Positions 18,110 through 27,228 are shown, counted from the stretch's first letter. The stretch: 44,584 bases of DNA from Pseudonocardia sp. (GCA_019244295.1 JAFASX010000007.1:1-44584), one strand, 5' to 3'. Translations and numbers: made by a program. Notes: generated from the sequence alone by a model not told the origin.

Positions 18110-20059
18110 TCACCGGCGGCCGGATCGCCTGCCGAGGTAATCGGCGACGACCTCGGCGCCCAATCCGTCCAGCGTGGGCGCTACCACCCGGCCACCGCAC
18201 CGGCGGGCCACTCGATCGACGAACTGGACCGGCAGCGGGCTGTCCCCCAGCATGAACACGGTGATGGCCGCGCCCTGGCGGGCCAGCTGGTCGACCTCGG
18301 CGAACGTGGCGCGCAGCGTCTCGCGGCTGGGCGGGTAGTCGAAGTATGCCCCGCCGTCGGGCTCGAGATGCGCGGTCGGCTCACCGTCGGTAACCACCAG
18401 CACCACCGGGGTGGCGTCCGAATGCCGGCGCAGGTGCCGGCCGGCCAGCAGCAACGCGTGGTGCAGGTTGGTGCCCTGCTCCCACGCGCCCTCCAACCCG
18501 ACCAGCTCAGCCAACTCCACCTTCCGGGCATGCCTACCGAATGTCACCAACTGCAGCGCGTCGCCACGGAATCGGGTGGATATCAGCTGGTGCAATGCCA
18601 GTGCGGTGCGTTTCATCGGTACCCAACGCCCGTCCAGCACCATTGACCACGAGGTGTCCACACACAGCGCCACGGCCGCTCGGGTCCGCTGTTCGGTTTC
18701 CACCACCTCCACGTCGGTCACATCCAGCCCGCGCTGGTCGCCAGCGGCGTGGCGCAGCTGCGCATTGGTGAGGGTCCGGGCTACATCCCAGGGCTCGGTG
18801 TCACCGAACCGCCAAGCTCGCGAAGCCCCCGTGGGCTCGCCGGCCGCGCCGGCGCGCTGGGTGTCCCGCTGTCCCAGCCGGCCCCGGACCCGGTCCACCA
18901 CGGCCCGCAACGCGGACTCACCAAGCCGGCGCAGCGCTTTCGGGGACAGCCGCAGCGACCCGTCGGCGGCCCGCTCGAACAGTCCTTGGCGCTGGAGCTC
19001 CCATTCCAACTGAGCCAGCGTCTCGGCGTCTATCCGGGCCGCCGGCCCGAGGGCGGTCTCCAGGGCGTCCAGATCAATGTCCTCCATCCGGGCGCCGGGG
19101 TAGTTTTGGGACAGCTGCTCGGCCAGCGAGTCGAGCTGGCCTAGTTCCTCCAGCGCGCGGGTTGCCTCCCCCATGCCCAGCGGATTTTTACCTCGGAAGC
19201 GGCCCGGGGAATCCCAGTCCTCGCCGGGACGCATGGCCCGCAGCGCGGCGTCCAGCTGGGCCAGCGCCGATGCCAACCGGGGGCCGCCGAACGCCTGACG
19301 GGCCAGCTCGGCTAGCTCGGCGCGCTGCTGCGCGGTCAGCGAGTTCAGCATCCGCTGCGTGGCGGCGGCCCGCCGCGCCAACAAGTCGATCAGCTCCTCG
19401 GTGGTGCGCGGGTTCTCCGGGAAGAACTCCCCGTGTTTGTTCATGAACTCGGCGAACCGCTGCCGCGTGTCGTCACCTCGGGCGTGCTCGGCCAGCAGCT
19501 GGTTGAGATCGTCGAGCATTTCCTGGATCCGCTCGATATCCTCGGCCGTTGCGTTCTGCATGGCCTGCTTCATCCCGGCAAAGCGCTGGTCGAGCATCTC
19601 GCGGCCGAGCAAGTCGCGAATCCGCTCGTAGGCTTCCCGGGCATCCGAACTGCGCCAGTCGTACTCAGCGAGCTCGCGGACCGCTCCGCCAGTGTCTTCT
19701 GGCAGTGCGTCCAATTGCAGCTCGCGGAACCGGGCGTCCTCAGTATCATCGCGGCCCAACGCATCCCGCTCGGCGGTCAACGCTTGGTTGAGCAGCTCGC
19801 GGACCTCACGCAAAGTGCCGTCCAGGCGGTTGTCCCTCTGCAGCCGGGCCCGGCGCCGCCAGACCTCCCGACTCAGCTCGTCCAGCCCGCGCCGGCCGTC
19901 GATACCCCGCCGCAACAGCTCCCGCAGCGCCGCCCTCGGCGAACTGCCGGACATCACGTCCTCACCGATCTGGTCCAGCGCCGAGCGTAGATCGAGCGGC
20001 GGAGCCAGCGGGTCGGGACCGCCCTGGTAAGGCCCGTAGGCGTAGCGACTGCGTCTCAT
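18110..20059 (-). CDS. VWA-domain protein, partner of MoxR/Mg-chelatase-like ATPase
   Basis: A 649-residue protein. The first about 430 residues are charged, Arg/Leu/Glu-rich helices (LRELLRRGIDGRRGLDELS and similar). The C-terminal third is a von Willebrand A domain with an intact MIDAS metal site: VDTSWSM (D-x-S-x-S), the Thr in GTNLHHAL, and the Asp in VVTDGEPT. The counterpart in M. tuberculosis is Rv0959. Such proteins work with the adjacent AAA+ ATPase in chaperone-like metal insertion or complex assembly; the client is unknown. The ATG overlaps the ATPase stop by 4 nt, indicating coupled translation. Confidence 0.9.
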   Translation of the reverse strand: MRRSRYAYGPYQGGPDPLAPPLDLRSALDQIGEDVMSGSSPRAALRELLRRGIDGRRGLDELSREVWRRRARLQRDNRLDGTLREVRELLNQALTAERDALGRDDTEDARFRELQLDALPEDTGGAVRELAEYDWRSSDAREAYERIRDLLGREMLDQRFAGMKQAMQNATAEDIERIQEMLDDLNQLLAEHARGDDTRQRFAEFMNKHGEFFPENPRTTEELIDLLARRAAATQRMLNSLTAQQRAELAELARQAFGGPRLASALAQLDAALRAMRPGEDWDSPGRFRGKNPLGMGEATRALEELGQLDSLAEQLSQNYPGARMEDIDLDALETALGPAARIDAETLAQLEWELQRQGLFERAADGSLRLSPKALRRLGESALRAVVDRVRGRLGQRDTQRAGAAGEPTGASRAWRFGDTEPWDVARTLTNAQLRHAAGDQRGLDVTDVEVVETEQRTRAAVALCVDTSWSMVLDGRWVPMKRTALALHQLISTRFRGDALQLVTFGRHARKVELAELVGLEGAWEQGTNLHHALLLAGRHLRRHSDATPVVLVVTDGEPTAHLEPDGGAYFDYPPSRETLRATFAEVDQLARQGAAITVFMLGDSPLPVQFVDRVARRCGGRVVAPTLDGLGAEVVADYLGRRSGRR

Positions 20060-21459
20060 CCGTACACCACGGAAGCGGTCTCGTCCTCGGTTTCCTTAGC
20101 CAGCCGCCGGGTGAGGAACAGCAGCTCCAGCGCGAGCTCGGCCGCCGAGGCCATCGGGCCGGGTGCCTCGGTGCCGTGTGCGCTTAGCCGTCGGGCGACC
20201 TCGGTGAGCACGTTGAGCCTTGGCAGCGCGGACACCACGTCGGCCGCAGGCACCCGCTCGCCCGTGCGCACCGGGCGACGGGCGACCGCCTCGGCCAGTG
20301 GGTTGAGGTCCAGCCCGGACAGCCGGGCACGTGCCGTCTCGGCGGTCGCTTTCCGCAGCAGGTGATCCATGATCTCCTGGCGTCTCCCGCTGTCATCATC
20401 GAAACCGGACTCGAACTCCAGCTTGCCGCGCAACACATCGGGCACCGTGTCCAGGTCCACCGGCCGCGCCACTGGGGTGTCCTCGCCGGTCAGCGCGCTG
20501 CGCCGCAGGGCAGCGGCGGCGACGATCTCAGCGGCGGCGATCGCGAACCGGGCGGACACCCCAGAGCGCTGATCGACTGCGCTGGACTCGCGCAGCTGCC
20601 GGGCAAACCGGGCGATCACTTCGAGAAGATGGGTGGGCACCTGGGCGACCAGCCTGGCTTCCTGAGCCACCAGTTCCACCTCGTCGGCTACCTCCAGCGG
20701 GTAGTGCGTCCGCACCTCGGCGCCGAAGCGGTCCTTGAGCGGGGTGATGATCCTGCCTCGGTTGGTGTAGTCCTCCGGGTTGGCGCTGGCCACCAGTAGC
20801 ACGTCAAGCGGCAGCCGCAGGGTGTAGCCGCGCACCTGGATATCGCGTTCCTCCATCACGTTGAGCAACGCGACCTGGATCCGCTCGGCCAGGTCGGGCA
20901 GCTCGTTGATGGCCACGATGCCCCGGTGCGCGCGCGGCACCAGGCCGTAGTGGATCGTCTCCGGATCGCCGAGGCTGCGGCCCTCGGCCACCTTCACCGG
21001 GTCCACATCGCCGATCAGGTCGGCCACGCTGGTATCCGGGGTGGCTAGCTTCTCGGTATAACGCTCGTCACGGTGTCGCCAAGTGATTGGCAGCTCGTCC
21101 CCCAGCTCAGCGGCACGACGGCGAGACACCGGGGTGATTGGCTGGTAGGGATGTTCGCCCAACTCGGAGCCGGCGATCACCGGGGCCCACTCGTCGAGCA
21201 GGGCTACGAGCGAGCGCAGCAGCCGGGTCTTGCCTTGGCCGCGCTCACCGAGCAGCACCACGTCATGACCGGCGATCAACGCCCGCTCCAGCTGGGGCAG
21301 CACAGTGTCACCGAACCCAACGATGCCCGGCCACGGGTCACGTCCGGCGCGCAGCGCGGCGAGCAGGTTGCCGCGGATCTCGTCCTTCACCCCGCGCTGA
21401 CGGTGACCGGCGGCTCGCAGCTCGCCGAGGGTGCGGGGGCGTTGGTGGCTGTCTGGCAC
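20056..21459 (-). CDS. AAA+ ATPase, Mg-chelatase ChlI / MoxR-like (Rv0958-like)
   Basis: A protein of about 467 residues. Walker A is LLGERGQGKTRLLR (about 75-88). The Walker B-like segment is GIVAINELPDLAER, with Asn-Glu in place of the usual Asp-Glu. Sensor 1 and the arginine-finger region lie in ASANPEDYTNRGRI and PLKDRFGAEV. It is annotated in relatives as magnesium-chelatase subunit ChlI or sigma-54-interacting protein; with no chlorophyll pathway here, the family role is a MoxR-style remodeller working with the VWA protein. The likely start is GTG 21459 (MPDSHQRPRTLGELRAAG), directly after a 24-bp tandem duplication. It has no ribosome site, so it may be translated from a leaderless message. 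Confidence 0.88.
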   Translation of the reverse strand: MPDSHQRPRTLGELRAAGHRQRGVKDEIRGNLLAALRAGRDPWPGIVGFGDTVLPQLERALIAGHDVVLLGERGQGKTRLLRSLVALLDEWAPVIAGSELGEHPYQPITPVSRRRAAELGDELPITWRHRDERYTEKLATPDTSVADLIGDVDPVKVAEGRSLGDPETIHYGLVPRAHRGIVAINELPDLAERIQVALLNVMEERDIQVRGYTLRLPLDVLLVASANPEDYTNRGRIITPLKDRFGAEVRTHYPLEVADEVELVAQEARLVAQVPTHLLEVIARFARQLRESSAVDQRSGVSARFAIAAAEIVAAAALRRSALTGEDTPVARPVDLDTVPDVLRGKLEFESGFDDDSGRRQEIMDHLLRKATAETARARLSGLDLNPLAEAVARRPVRTGERVPAADVVSALPRLNVLTEVARRLSAHGTEAPGPMASAAELALELLFLTRRLAKETEDETASVVYG

Positions 21460-21462
21460 ATT

Positions 21463-21510
21463 CGCTACGCTAACCCTTGATAAGCACGCTACGCTAACCC
21501 TTGATAAGCA
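21463..21510. repeat. Perfect 24-bp tandem duplication before the AAA+ gene
   Basis: CGCTACGCTAACCCTTGATAAGCA occurs at 21463-21486 and again at 21487-21510 without mismatch. It ends 3 bp from the GTG start of the AAA+ gene, so it occupies the expected -10/-35 region of that promoter. The reverse strand reads TGCTTATCAAGGGTTAGCGTAGCG twice. Confidence 0.85.
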
Positions 21511-21690
21511 ATAGTGCGCGGCGCAAAAGAACTCCCGCTGGCACCAACGCATTGCCCTCGGTGGCGATCAGCGCACGTGGCGGCGTGAGCGAGTCGACCT
21601 GTTGGGCTGGCCGTCACGTGAAGGCCAGGTCGTCTGCGAGCGTGCGACCTGAGATGTCCTTTGGAGTGGAGGAAACGCGTCTGGGAAAAG
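21511..21690. other. Spacer upstream of AAA+/VWA operon
   Basis: No gene is recognised. This spacer separates the stop of the SCO1664-family gene from the repeats before the AAA+ gene, both genes being on the minus strand. No hairpin terminator was identified by eye. Confidence 0.35.
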
Positions 21691-22497
21691 TCAAAACGCC
21701 GGCCACGGGATGGCTGGGCCGTAGCCTGACGGGGCCGGAAACCTCGGACAGCTCAGCAGGCCGTCCACCCGGTTGGACAACGCGCGCAGCTCACGGCGGG
21801 TGAGGTGCTCAGCCAAAGTGGCGCACAGCCCGTCGTCCAGCCGCCGCCGGACCTTCCGTACGGACCGAAGCAGCTCTAGCGGCAACCGGCGGCCGATCCA
21901 GCCCCACAGCACCGTGCGCAGCTTGTCCTCTTCGTGCAGGCAGATGCCATGGTCCACGCCGTACACGCCGCCGCCGAGCGCGGCTAGCACGTGCCCGGCC
22001 TTCCGATCGGCGTTGTTGATCAAGATATCCAACACGGCCATCCGCTGCAGTTCTGGCTGGTCGGCGTGGACGAGCACGGCGGGCTCGCCGAGCGCGTCCC
22101 GAGCTCGTAACACAGTGAGCCACCCCGCGGGCACTTCGCTCGGCGGCAGCACATCGACCAGTTCGCGGTCGCGGTCGGTATCAATCCACAGCTGGACCAT
22201 CCCCGGGCCGAACGGCCCTTCCCTCAGCACCGTCGGGGGAACCAACGGACCGTCGTCACCGACGGCGAACGCCTCAGCGATCAGGTAACTGGCATACTCC
22301 CGCGCCGCGAGGGTGCCATCTGGAAAGTCCCACAGCGAGCGCTCACCGCGAACCGGCTTATAGACGCATTCGGCGCGCAGCCCGTCGACCTCGATCGCGC
22401 AGAGCAGGGTCGCGTTCGACGCGCTGACGATCCGGCCGGTGACCTCCAGTCGCCCATCGCGCAGCAGCCCAGGCACCGCCGGGTCCTTGGGGTCCAT
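21691..22497 (-). CDS. SCO1664 family protein (Rv2133c-like)
   Basis: A conserved actinobacterial protein of about 268 residues with a PI3/4-kinase-like fold. Features are ECVYKPVRGERSLWDFPDGTLAAREYASYL (a Lys-containing N-lobe strand and Glu helix), then AVLDILINNADRKAGHVL (catalytic-loop-like D-x-N-N-x-D-R-K), and YGVDHGICLHEEDKLRTVLW (metal-binding Asp in a D-H-G motif). These fit an ATP-grasping kinase-like core; the substrate is unknown. The start is ATG 22497 or GTG 22500, 11-14 nt after the DUF3090 stop. This gene, DUF3090 and the histidine phosphatase are a conserved set in actinobacteria (Rv2133c-Rv2135c), so functional linkage is likely though undefined. Confidence 0.85.
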   Translation of the reverse strand: MDPKDPAVPGLLRDGRLEVTGRIVSASNATLLCAIEVDGLRAECVYKPVRGERSLWDFPDGTLAAREYASYLIAEAFAVGDDGPLVPPTVLREGPFGPGMVQLWIDTDRDRELVDVLPPSEVPAGWLTVLRARDALGEPAVLVHADQPELQRMAVLDILINNADRKAGHVLAALGGGVYGVDHGICLHEEDKLRTVLWGWIGRRLPLELLRSVRKVRRRLDDGLCATLAEHLTRRELRALSNRVDGLLSCPRFPAPSGYGPAIPWPAF

Positions 22498-22510
22498 CAC
22501 CTTCAGACCG

Positions 22511-23086
22511 TCAGCGCTCGCCAGCGGCGCTACGTCGATGGTAGCCGTTCTGCCTCGAACAGATATGACCAGACGCGTCCAGCGGCTCCCCGCACAGGGG
22601 GCAGGGCAGGCGGCCAGCGGAGATGACCCGCACCGCGCGAGTGGCGAAAGCCCTGGCCTGCACCGGCGACAGGAACACCCGCACCGCGTCCGGTCCCTCC
22701 TCGGTGTCATCAAGTACGACCGACTCGTCGATCTCCTCTTCGGTCAACGCGAGCAGCTCGACCACGATCGAGCGGGAGTCGGCGTCCCAGCCAAGGCCCA
22801 TCGTGCCGACCCGGAACTCTTCCTCCAGCGGAAACGCGAGTGGTTCGACGTCGACCGGATTATCAGTGGCCTCCTGGGACACCTCAGCTCCGAACCGACG
22901 GGTGATCTCGGCCAACAGCGCGCTTATCCGCTCGGCCAGCACGGTGACCTGCTGTTTCTCCAGCAGCACGCTTACCGTGCGAGACTCCTCGATCGCCTGC
23001 AGGTAGAACGTGCGCTGGCCCGGTTCCCCGACCGTGCCGGCGATGAACCGGTCGGGCTGGCGGAAAACATGGATGACGCGTGACAT
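22511..23086 (-). CDS. DUF3090 family protein
   Basis: A 191-residue conserved actinobacterial protein. The N-terminus SRVIHVFRQPDRFIAGTVGEPGQRTFYLQA is the family hallmark. The middle is acidic, and the C-terminus has a zinc-ribbon-like CPLCGEPLDASGHICSRQNGYHR (three Cys plus His). The function is unknown to me. The start ATG 23086 (MSRVIHV) is chosen; the frame extends 13 codons upstream without family support. It lies between the SCO1664-family gene (13 bp) and the histidine phosphatase (81 bp), on the same strand as both. Confidence 0.93.
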   Translation of the reverse strand: MSRVIHVFRQPDRFIAGTVGEPGQRTFYLQAIEESRTVSVLLEKQQVTVLAERISALLAEITRRFGAEVSQEATDNPVDVEPLAFPLEEEFRVGTMGLGWDADSRSIVVELLALTEEEIDESVVLDDTEEGPDAVRVFLSPVQARAFATRAVRVISAGRLPCPLCGEPLDASGHICSRQNGYHRRSAAGER

Positions 23087-23167
23087 GACGCCTCTGACGA
23101 TAGGCCAACGAGTGCGCACAGGCACAACGATGGGCGCTGCCCGGACTGAAGGAATGTAACGTGCGGG

Positions 23168-23872
23168 TTAGCATACTCCCGTTGAACCGCCCACTACCGC
23201 GTCCGACGAGATCGGGCGTTTGCGCTGACTCTGTTTCGGCGGTGGAATCAGGGCGTTGACATCTCCCCCGCTGTCGTTCATGCGGGAGACGAACGGCCGG
23301 GTCTCGGTGTAGTGGACCACGCTGATTGAGCACGGGTCGACCACGATCCGCTGGAAAGAGTCCAGGTGCAGCCCGAGCGCGTCGGCCAACACAGACTTGA
23401 TCACATCGCCGTGGGTGCAGACCAGCCACACCACCGTTGGCCCGTGTTTGACGGCCAGCCGGGCATCGTGCCCTCGTACGGAGGCGACCGCGCGAGCTTG
23501 CATCGCAGCCAGGCCCTCGCCCCCGGGAAAAACCACTGCCGACGGGTGTTGCTGCACGACTTTCCACAGTGGCTCCTTGCTGAGCGTCTTGAGTTCACGC
23601 CCGGTCCACTCGCCGTAGTCGATCTCGACCAGTTCGTCGTCCACGGTGACCGTGAGCTCCCGACCGGCCACCAGCGGTGCCACCGTCTGCTGGCAGCGCT
23701 CCAGCGGCGAGCTGACCACAGCGGCCAGCGACACTGGCTTGAGCCGTTGGGCCAGCGCCCAGACTTGGCCACGACCGGTTTCGTCCAGCCCGACACCGGG
23801 GGCGCGCCCAGCGAGCACACCTGCCGCGTTCGCCGACGAACGTCCGTGCCGCAACAGGATGACGGTGGTCAC
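23168..23872 (-). CDS. Histidine phosphatase family protein, MSMEG_4193/Rv2135c-like
   Basis: A 234-residue phosphoglycerate-mutase-fold phosphatase. LLRHGRSSANAAGVLAGR carries the catalytic RHG. VVSSPLERCQQT has the second Arg, DYGEWTGRELKTL the acid Glu, and WLVCTHGDVIKSVLAD the second His. This actinobacterial subfamily (MSMEG_4193 type) accompanies DUF3090 and SCO1664-family genes. The substrate is not established; these are phosphomonoesterases or phosphomutases. GTG 23872 is used because the family begins right at TTVILLRHG; the upstream frame is not conserved. It is divergent from the DUF5703 gene. Confidence 0.92.
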   Translation of the reverse strand: MTTVILLRHGRSSANAAGVLAGRAPGVGLDETGRGQVWALAQRLKPVSLAAVVSSPLERCQQTVAPLVAGRELTVTVDDELVEIDYGEWTGRELKTLSKEPLWKVVQQHPSAVVFPGGEGLAAMQARAVASVRGHDARLAVKHGPTVVWLVCTHGDVIKSVLADALGLHLDSFQRIVVDPCSISVVHYTETRPFVSRMNDSGGDVNALIPPPKQSQRKRPISSDAVVGGSTGVC

Positions 23873-24040
23873 GAAAGCCCAGGCTACGGTGTTCCCGCGG
23901 GACGCACTTGCTCCCACGGGTGGCTGAACATCGGTCGACAGCCGGATGACATCTATACCGCGCCCCGATGGACCCCTATGGTGGGGCTCCACGTCACACC
24001 GAAGTGGCGTGCATCACCGAGACGATTGTGGAGGTGGCCG

Positions 24041-24274
24041 GTGGAGCGTAGCGCCGGTGTTATCGAGGAGGACGGCGCCGACGGAGGATGGGAGTACCGG
24101 CCGATGCGGCTGCCTCCCGAGGTATCTCGGTTGACCGCATCGGTCCGGTTGGCCATCCAAGCCGAGTTCGGCGGCTGGGAACTCTCCCGAGTCCGGCTCT
24201 ACCCGGGCGGCGTACGAAAAGTGTGGTTACGCCGCCCTCGGTCCGTTCACCGATTGCCCGGCCTGAGCTATTGA
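24041..24274 (+). CDS. DUF5703 family small protein
   Basis: A 77-residue actinobacterial protein with the family features WEYRPMRLPPEVSRLTASVRL and GGWELSRVRLYPGGVRKVWLRR. It is compact and basic, with no membrane segment, and its function is unknown. GTG 24041 is preceded by GGAGG at 24030-24034, which decides the start. It is normally found close to the M20 peptidase and histidine phosphatase genes in this part of actinobacterial chromosomes, as here. It converges with the SDR gene (92-bp gap). Confidence 0.87.
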   Translation: MERSAGVIEEDGADGGWEYRPMRLPPEVSRLTASVRLAIQAEFGGWELSRVRLYPGGVRKVWLRRPRSVHRLPGLSY

Positions 24275-24366
24275 AACCATTGACGCTGCGAGCCGGCCCA
24301 TCACCAGCACCGTGATTAACAACCCGCGTGAGCCGGTCGCTAACCATGATCAGAGGGCCGTCACTG

Positions 24367-25146
24367 CTATTCGGCCGACCGCTTGCCCCAGTCCACCTCT
24401 GGCGGGCGGGTTCCGCCGGCCGGGCCGGGAATCCCACGGAAACCGTAGGGGGCAGGTTCCCGCCCTGGCTGGACGAACCACGCCTCGCCGGGTTTCCCGT
24501 GCTCGAGCACCGCGTCCACGGCGTTCGCCACATCGTCGGTGGATAACGGCGGGAAGTCACCGAACTGGTCACGCTGGGCGGCGATCAGCGGGGTGTCCGC
24601 GAATCCCGGGCAGACCGCGCACACCCGGATACCCTCTTCCGCTAACGACACGGCGGCAGCTCGGACATAGCCGACGACAGCGTGTTTCGTCATGGTGTAA
24701 AGCGGGTCGCCGGGCATCGGGAACAGCCCGGCCAGCGACGCGATAGCCAGGATCGTGCCACCGCCGGCGCGCCGCAGCGCCGGCACGGCGGCGCACAGCC
24801 CGAACACCACGTGGTCGATGTTCACCCCGACCAGCCGACGGTAGCTGTCCACGTCGAGATCGTGAGTCCCAGACTGCCCGCCCTCCATACCGGCGTTGAG
24901 CACCACCAGATCGAGCTGGCCGAACCGGTCTTCGGCGATCGCGGTGAACATTGGCATGATGTCCGGGTCGGACACATCCCCCGGCAGGGCCAGCCCGGCC
25001 ACCTCGTTAGCCACCCGTTTGGTGGCATCGGGGTCCTGGTCGATGATCGCCACGAACGCGCCGACGGCGGAGAACCGCCGCGCGAGCGCCGCGCCGATCC
25101 CCGACGCGCCGCCAGTGACGATAATTCCTCGGCCTTTCAGCTCCAT
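24367..25146 (-). CDS. SDR family NAD(P)-dependent oxidoreductase
   Basis: A 259-residue classical short-chain dehydrogenase. It has VTGGASGIGAALA, an acidic residue after strand 2 (IIDQDPD, favouring NAD), VLNAG, active-site Ser in AIASLAG, Tyr and Lys in YTMTKHA, and PGFADTP. The C-terminal tail (about 225-259) is Pro/Gly-rich. The substrate is unknown. The start ATG has GAGGAG close upstream, and the gene follows the M20 peptidase by 10 nt, so the two are one transcript. Confidence 0.92.
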   Translation of the reverse strand: MELKGRGIIVTGGASGIGAALARRFSAVGAFVAIIDQDPDATKRVANEVAGLALPGDVSDPDIMPMFTAIAEDRFGQLDLVVLNAGMEGGQSGTHDLDVDSYRRLVGVNIDHVVFGLCAAVPALRRAGGGTILAIASLAGLFPMPGDPLYTMTKHAVVGYVRAAAVSLAEEGIRVCAVCPGFADTPLIAAQRDQFGDFPPLSTDDVANAVDAVLEHGKPGEAWFVQPGREPAPYGFRGIPGPAGGTRPPEVDWGKRSAE

Positions 25147-25156
25147 AGTTTACTCC

Positions 25157-26482
25157 TCAACACGTCCGTAAGAACCTATTCAGCACTCGGGTGCCGAACA
25201 GCAACGAGTCCACCGGAACTCGTTCGTCCACCCCATGAAACAACGACGCGAAGTCCAGGTCCGGCGGCAGCCGCAGTGGGGCGAACCCGAAACAGCGAAT
25301 GCCCAGCTTGTCCTGGAATGCCTTGGCGTCAGTTCCGCCGGACAGCATGTATGGCACGGTGCGTGCGCCGGGATCTTCTTCGCGGAGCGCGGCCGCCATG
25401 GCCGTGACCAGGTCACCGTCGAAGCTGGTCTCCAGCGCTGGCAGATAGGTCACCCACTCCCGGCTGACGTCTGGTCCGAGCAGCTCGTCCACCTCGCGCT
25501 CGAAGGCGGTTTCCCGGCCCGGTAGCACCCGACAGTCCACGACCGCCTCAGCGGCGGAGGGGATGACGTTGGCCTTGTAACCGGCGCTGAGCATGGTGGG
25601 GTTGGCGGTGTCCCGTACCGTCGCGCCGATGATCCGGGCCAGCGGGCCGAGCTTGGCGAGCGCGCCGTCCAGGTCGTCGTCGGGGAACTCCATGCCGGTC
25701 ACCTCGGCGACCTGAGCCAAGAACGCGCTGACCGTGCCAGTGAGCACCAGCGGGAAACGATGATTACCGAGCCGGGCAACCGCCTCGCACAATGTGGTGA
25801 CCGCATTGTCGGAGTGCAGGAACGAACCATGCCCAGCCCGGCCCCGGGCCCGCAGCCTCATCCACGCTATGCACTTCTCTGCGGTCTCGATGAGGTAGAG
25901 CCGCGCGGGATCACCCTCAGTGTCGGTGAGGGTGAGTGAAAACCCACCGACCTCGCCGACCGCTTCGGTGCACCTTTCGAACAAGTCGGGCCGGTGGTCG
26001 GCAAGCCACTGCGAGCCGTACTTGCCGCCGGCCTCTTCATCGGCCAGAAACGCGAAGACCAGTTCGCGTGGCGGTACGACGCCGTCGCGCTTGAATTGAC
26101 GGGCGACCGCCAGCGTCATGCCGACCATGTCCTTCATGTCCACCGCGCCCCGGCCCCACAGGTACCCATCCCGTAGCGCGCCCGAGAACGGATGCACCGA
26201 CCATTCGGCCGCGTCAGCCGGCACCACGTCGAGGTGGCCGTGGATGAGCAGCGCGCCCCTGGTGTCGTCGGCCCCGGGAAGGCGCGCGAACACGTTGTCT
26301 CTGCCGGGCGCGCCGGACTCAACCACCTCTACCGCATAACCGACCTCGGTCAGCTTGGCGGCCACGTACTCGGCGGCCTCCCGCTCCCCGATGGTGGTCG
26401 TCGGGTCGCCGGTGTTGGTGGTGTCGATCCGGATCAGATCGGCCACCAGGCCGACGACCTCATCTTCTGTGCTGCTTGTCAC
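25157..26482 (-). CDS. M20/M25/M40 family metallopeptidase (DapE/ArgE-like, Rv2141c-like)
   Basis: A 441-residue dizinc aminoacylase or dipeptidase-like enzyme. Metal and catalytic motifs are LIHGHLDVVPAD (His and Asp), WGRGAVDMKDMVG (bridging Asp), FLADEEAGGKYG (general-base Glu plus metal Glu), RAGHGSF in the lid domain, and SGGTDAKAF with the last metal His near FHGVDERV. The family hydrolyses peptide or N-acyl amino acid bonds; the physiological substrate is undefined. The start is GTG 26482 with AGGAAG upstream. It is divergent from the tRNA-Leu gene, 69 bp apart. Confidence 0.93.
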   Translation of the reverse strand: MTSSTEDEVVGLVADLIRIDTTNTGDPTTTIGEREAAEYVAAKLTEVGYAVEVVESGAPGRDNVFARLPGADDTRGALLIHGHLDVVPADAAEWSVHPFSGALRDGYLWGRGAVDMKDMVGMTLAVARQFKRDGVVPPRELVFAFLADEEAGGKYGSQWLADHRPDLFERCTEAVGEVGGFSLTLTDTEGDPARLYLIETAEKCIAWMRLRARGRAGHGSFLHSDNAVTTLCEAVARLGNHRFPLVLTGTVSAFLAQVAEVTGMEFPDDDLDGALAKLGPLARIIGATVRDTANPTMLSAGYKANVIPSAAEAVVDCRVLPGRETAFEREVDELLGPDVSREWVTYLPALETSFDGDLVTAMAAALREEDPGARTVPYMLSGGTDAKAFQDKLGIRCFGFAPLRLPPDLDFASLFHGVDERVPVDSLLFGTRVLNRFLRTC

Positions 26483-26551
26483 CGGATCTTCCTACCATCG
26501 GCGATGCGAGCGTGGGTGCTCGGCTGGGGTGGGTTATCCTTCTGCCGTCAA

Positions 26552-26637
26552 GTCCGAGTGGCGGAATGGCAGACGCGCTAGCTTGAGGTGCTAGTGCCCT
26601 ATTAACGGGCGTGGGGGTTCAAGTCCCCCCTCGGACA
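26552..26637 (+). tRNA. tRNA-Leu (anticodon GAG)
   Basis: An 86-nt type II tRNA. Acceptor strands GTCCGAG (26552-26558) and CTCGGAC (26630-26636) pair perfectly, with discriminator A at 26637 and no encoded CCA. The anticodon stem CTAGC/GCTAG encloses the loop TTGAGGT with anticodon GAG at 26585-26587. The variable arm GCCC-TATTAA-GGGC is long, as in leucine tRNAs, and the T arm is GGGGG-TTCAAGT-CCCCC. It reads CUC/CUU codons. It lies next to a phage- or plasmid-like remnant and is a plausible integration target. Confidence 0.97.
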
Positions 26638-26739
26638 CAGCGGCGTGGCATCCCTGCGCACTCTAACGTATCGGTGTTCAAGCGCCCTCTACCACGCGCA
26701 ATGCGCATGCTTCACCGGTAGCCGGCCTGCCGCAATGGG

Positions 26740-27228
26740 GTGTCAGCGGTGAGCGCCGCCGCGACGACACCGGTGGTCCCCCCGCTAAGGCACCATCGCA
26801 CAGATCAGACTGTCCCCGTGTCTGCGGCGAGGACGCGGTCTCGGCGGACGTTGCCGCTCCCCTCGCTCGCCACTGACCGCACCACCACATGTGTCTACGG
26901 GCTGGCCGCGCTGGATGCTCGCGGCCGGCTCGCCGACCACGCGGTGATCACAGCATTGGGGTGGACGCCAGGGCTGCGTCTCCATATCCGTGTAACCACC
27001 CGACTGCTGGTCGTCCACGCAGACCCTGAGGGAGACTGCGCAATCACCAGACAGGGCCATCTACGAGTACCGGCGCTCATCCGGCATCAGTGCGGCCTCG
27101 GCACAGGCGATCGCGTTCTCCTGGCCGCCGAGCCCGACACGGGCCAACTCATCATCGTCCCACCCGCAGCGCTCGATGCGTTCCTCACCCAGCAACGCAG
27201 CAACCTGTCCGGGGGTGAGTCGGCATGA
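26740..27228 (+). CDS. AbrB/SpoVT-like domain protein of mobile-element type
   Basis: A 162-residue protein. An N-terminal basic, low-complexity region (1-50) is followed by YGLAALDARGRLAD and two repeated strand-rich halves. The C-terminal part, QGHLRVPALIRHQCGLGTGDRVLLA, matches the swapped-hairpin AbrB/MazE DNA-binding fold (loop-helix R-x-P...G-x-G-D). Genes of this kind stand directly before tyrosine recombinases in many actinobacteria, and here its stop overlaps the next start by 4 nt. It may be a regulator of the former element. The GTG start at 26740 is uncertain; GTG 26749 is the alternative. It starts 103 bp after the tRNA. Confidence 0.62.
   Translation: MSAVSAAATTPVVPPLRHHRTDQTVPVSAARTRSRRTLPLPSLATDRTTTCVYGLAALDARGRLADHAVITALGWTPGLRLHIRVTTRLLVVHADPEGDCAITRQGHLRVPALIRHQCGLGTGDRVLLAAEPDTGQLIIVPPAALDAFLTQQRSNLSGGESA

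Noticed and set aside
19162..21480. Plus-strand ORFs opposite the VWA/AAA+ genes
   Set aside because: No family features; codon bias and motifs support only the minus-strand genes.
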